Part shown: piece after piece, positions 5,889-6,472 of the stretch
How the letters are laid out: the number at the start of each line of letters is the position of its first letter
Position numbering within the stretch: position 1 is the stretch's first letter
Assembly (NCBI GenBank): GCA_021845705.1
Contig: JAJZVJ010000148.1
Location: 1 to 6,472, forward strand
Reading direction: 5' to 3'
DNA from: a bacterium
GTDB taxonomy: Bacteria; Elusimicrobiota; Elusimicrobia; Elusimicrobiales; UBA9959
DNA: 6,472 nucleotides
Translations under genes and position numbers: made by a program
Notes under the pieces: generated by a model
What the model was told of the DNA's origin: nothing
Databases searched by the model: none
Seen by the model: only the letters and a program-made list of their open reading frames with translations

Positions 5889-5915
5889 CGGGCGGCCCGC
5901 GCTAGGGGCTGCCCG
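5889..5915 (+). terminator. GC-rich stem-loop after second BMC-H
   Basis: CGGGCGGCC (5889-5897) pairs with GGCTGCCCG (5907-5915), nine pairs with one G-U and a 9-base loop. Only CTTT follows, so it would be a weak intrinsic terminator at best. The right arm overlaps AGGGG (5904-5908), the only Shine-Dalgarno-like bases before the next gene. The stem could therefore instead limit translation of that gene. Confidence 0.3.
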
Positions 5916-5924
5916 GCTTTGTAC

Positions 5925-6182
5925 ATGCTTACCAAGGGCGCGGTCGAAGACCTTATAATGCGGCATCTCACAGCGGATGCCGGGGTCCCGCCGCGCCCCG
6001 GCGCCGGGCCGCGGGTTCCGGGCAGGCAGGTTCCGGTCAGGAAGGTCTTCTTAAGCGACTGGGAACTCCGCCGTATCTATAAACCGGGCGCCAAAACCGT
6101 TCAGGTCCCGGCGAACGCTATCCTGAGCCCTCTCTCCATCGACTGGATCGATTATAACGGAATAACCGTGCTGCGGGTTTGA
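5925..6182 (+). CDS. Small unrecognised protein: encapsulation-like helix, linker and EutT-N-terminus-like domain
   Basis: I do not recognise this 85-residue protein as a named family. Residues 2-17 (LTKGAVEDLIMRHLTA) can form an amphipathic helix like BMC encapsulation peptides. Residues 18-40 are a Pro/Gly/Arg-rich linker. Residues 41-85 are a small domain: FLSDWELRR, then KPGAKTVQVPANAILSPL, then NGITVLRV. This resembles, from memory, the start of the EutT adenosyltransferase (FITEAWLRA, then EGAEIHLPADSRLTP), but the catalytic part of EutT is absent. The ATG has no good Shine-Dalgarno. An in-frame TTG at 5919 lies 10 bases after AGGGG and is an alternative start. The codons look like those of its neighbours and the gene begins 42 bases after BMC-H. 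It may be a cargo adaptor or scaffold; function unknown. Confidence 0.7.
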   Translation: MLTKGAVEDLIMRHLTADAGVPPRPGAGPRVPGRQVPVRKVFLSDWELRRIYKPGAKTVQVPANAILSPLSIDWIDYNGITVLRV

Positions 6183-6204
6183 ATGTGACCGACAGTTTGC
6201 AGCC

Positions 6205-6210
6205 AGGAGA
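6205..6210 (+). promoter_or_regulatory. Ribosome binding site of the secreted protein
   Basis: AGGAGA lies 7 bases before the ATG at 6218. It supports this start even though the gene is cut by the window edge. Confidence 0.6.
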
Positions 6211-6217
6211 TAATACC

Positions 6218-6472
6218 ATGCATAAACTTAAATTTCCGTTCCTCACCGCGGTTCTGGCCCTCGCCTGCGCCCTCCCGTCGGCCGCGCAGAAGGCCGGCCG
6301 GGACAAAGCGGACGCCCCGCGCGCTTCAGCCACGGCACTCGCGGATTCTCAATGGGAATTCCTGAAGACCGCGGGCCAGGACAAGGAAAAAGACGTGCTG
6401 GAGCTGGTCCTTCCGCAGCTGGAGGACTGGCTGGCCCGCAACCCGGAGGATCACAATTCCGCCGAGGCCCAG
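6218..6472 (+). CDS. Exported protein, possibly TPR-like, 3' partial
   Basis: Only the first 85 residues are visible. The N-terminus is a Sec signal peptide: basic HKLK, a hydrophobic stretch FPFLTAVLALACALPSA, and a likely cleavage near PSAAQ at about residue 23. A charged, low-complexity stretch follows to about residue 40. Next come an amphipathic helical segment, QWEFLKTAGQDKEKDVLEL, and LEDWLARNPEDHNSAEAQ. That last segment resembles helices of TPR proteins of the YbgF/BamD kind, which often read LxxxPxSxxAxEAQ, but one partial repeat is not proof. BMC cargo is not secreted, so this gene probably belongs to a separate cell-envelope unit and marks the right boundary of the BMC operon. Confidence 0.75.
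   Translation, partial: MHKLKFPFLTAVLALACALPSAAQKAGRDKADAPRASATALADSQWEFLKTAGQDKEKDVLELVLPQLEDWLARNPEDHNSAEAQ

Noticed and set aside
6218..6280. Lipoprotein signal (Cys17 in LALAC) in the last gene
   Set aside because: The residue three before Cys is Ala where a lipobox needs Leu, Val or Ile. The hydrophobic stretch also continues past the Cys to a better signal peptidase I site.
1..6472. CRISPR array, tRNA, rRNA, insertion sequence or integration site
   Set aside because: No regularly spaced repeats, transposase frame, terminal inverted repeats or cloverleaf were seen; almost all bases belong to the BMC genes.

Overview
This window is a bacterial microcompartment (BMC) operon, read entirely on the + strand. 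The gene content (shell proteins, a CoA-acylating aldehyde dehydrogenase, a PduL-type phosphotransacylase, a deoxyribose-phosphate aldolase and an RpiB-family protein) fits the group catalogued as sugar-phosphate-utilising (SPU) metabolosomes. That class name comes from memory of the published BMC catalogues; no search was run. The DNA is GC-rich, yet it often uses ATA for isoleucine. This fits an uncultivated lineage of an environmental phylum (Elusimicrobiota is one possibility), but nothing here fixes the taxonomy.

Layout, left to right: pduL (5' end cut by the window edge), BMC-H shell hexamer, BMC-P vertex pentamer, aldehyde dehydrogenase, tandem-domain BMC-T trimer, RpiB/LacAB-family protein, two more BMC-P genes, deoC with a long N-terminal extension, a second BMC-H, and a small unrecognised protein. 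A secreted, possibly TPR-like protein then begins and runs off the right edge; it probably belongs to another unit. Gaps between the BMC genes are 108 bases or less, and the third BMC-P gene and deoC overlap by ATGA. No gene-free stretch longer than 300 bases occurs.

Inferred pathway: DeoC splits 2-deoxyribose-5-phosphate into glyceraldehyde-3-phosphate and acetaldehyde. The aldehyde dehydrogenase converts acetaldehyde, NAD+ and CoA to acetyl-CoA and NADH. PduL exchanges CoA for phosphate, giving acetyl phosphate and returning CoA to the lumen. The shell would retain acetaldehyde and the cofactors. No alcohol dehydrogenase or other NADH-recycling enzyme, kinase, transporter or regulator is visible; these may lie upstream.

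The most interesting points are: (1) the RpiB-like protein has Asp where the family has its catalytic Cys, and its GTGIG loop is rewritten; (2) the DeoC extension combines an encapsulation-peptide-like helix with a cysteine cluster containing CxxxCxxC; (3) the last small gene looks like an encapsulation-like helix, a Pro/Gly linker and a short domain resembling the N-terminus of EutT without its catalytic part; (4) three intergenic gaps in front of shell genes carry related hairpin sequences.
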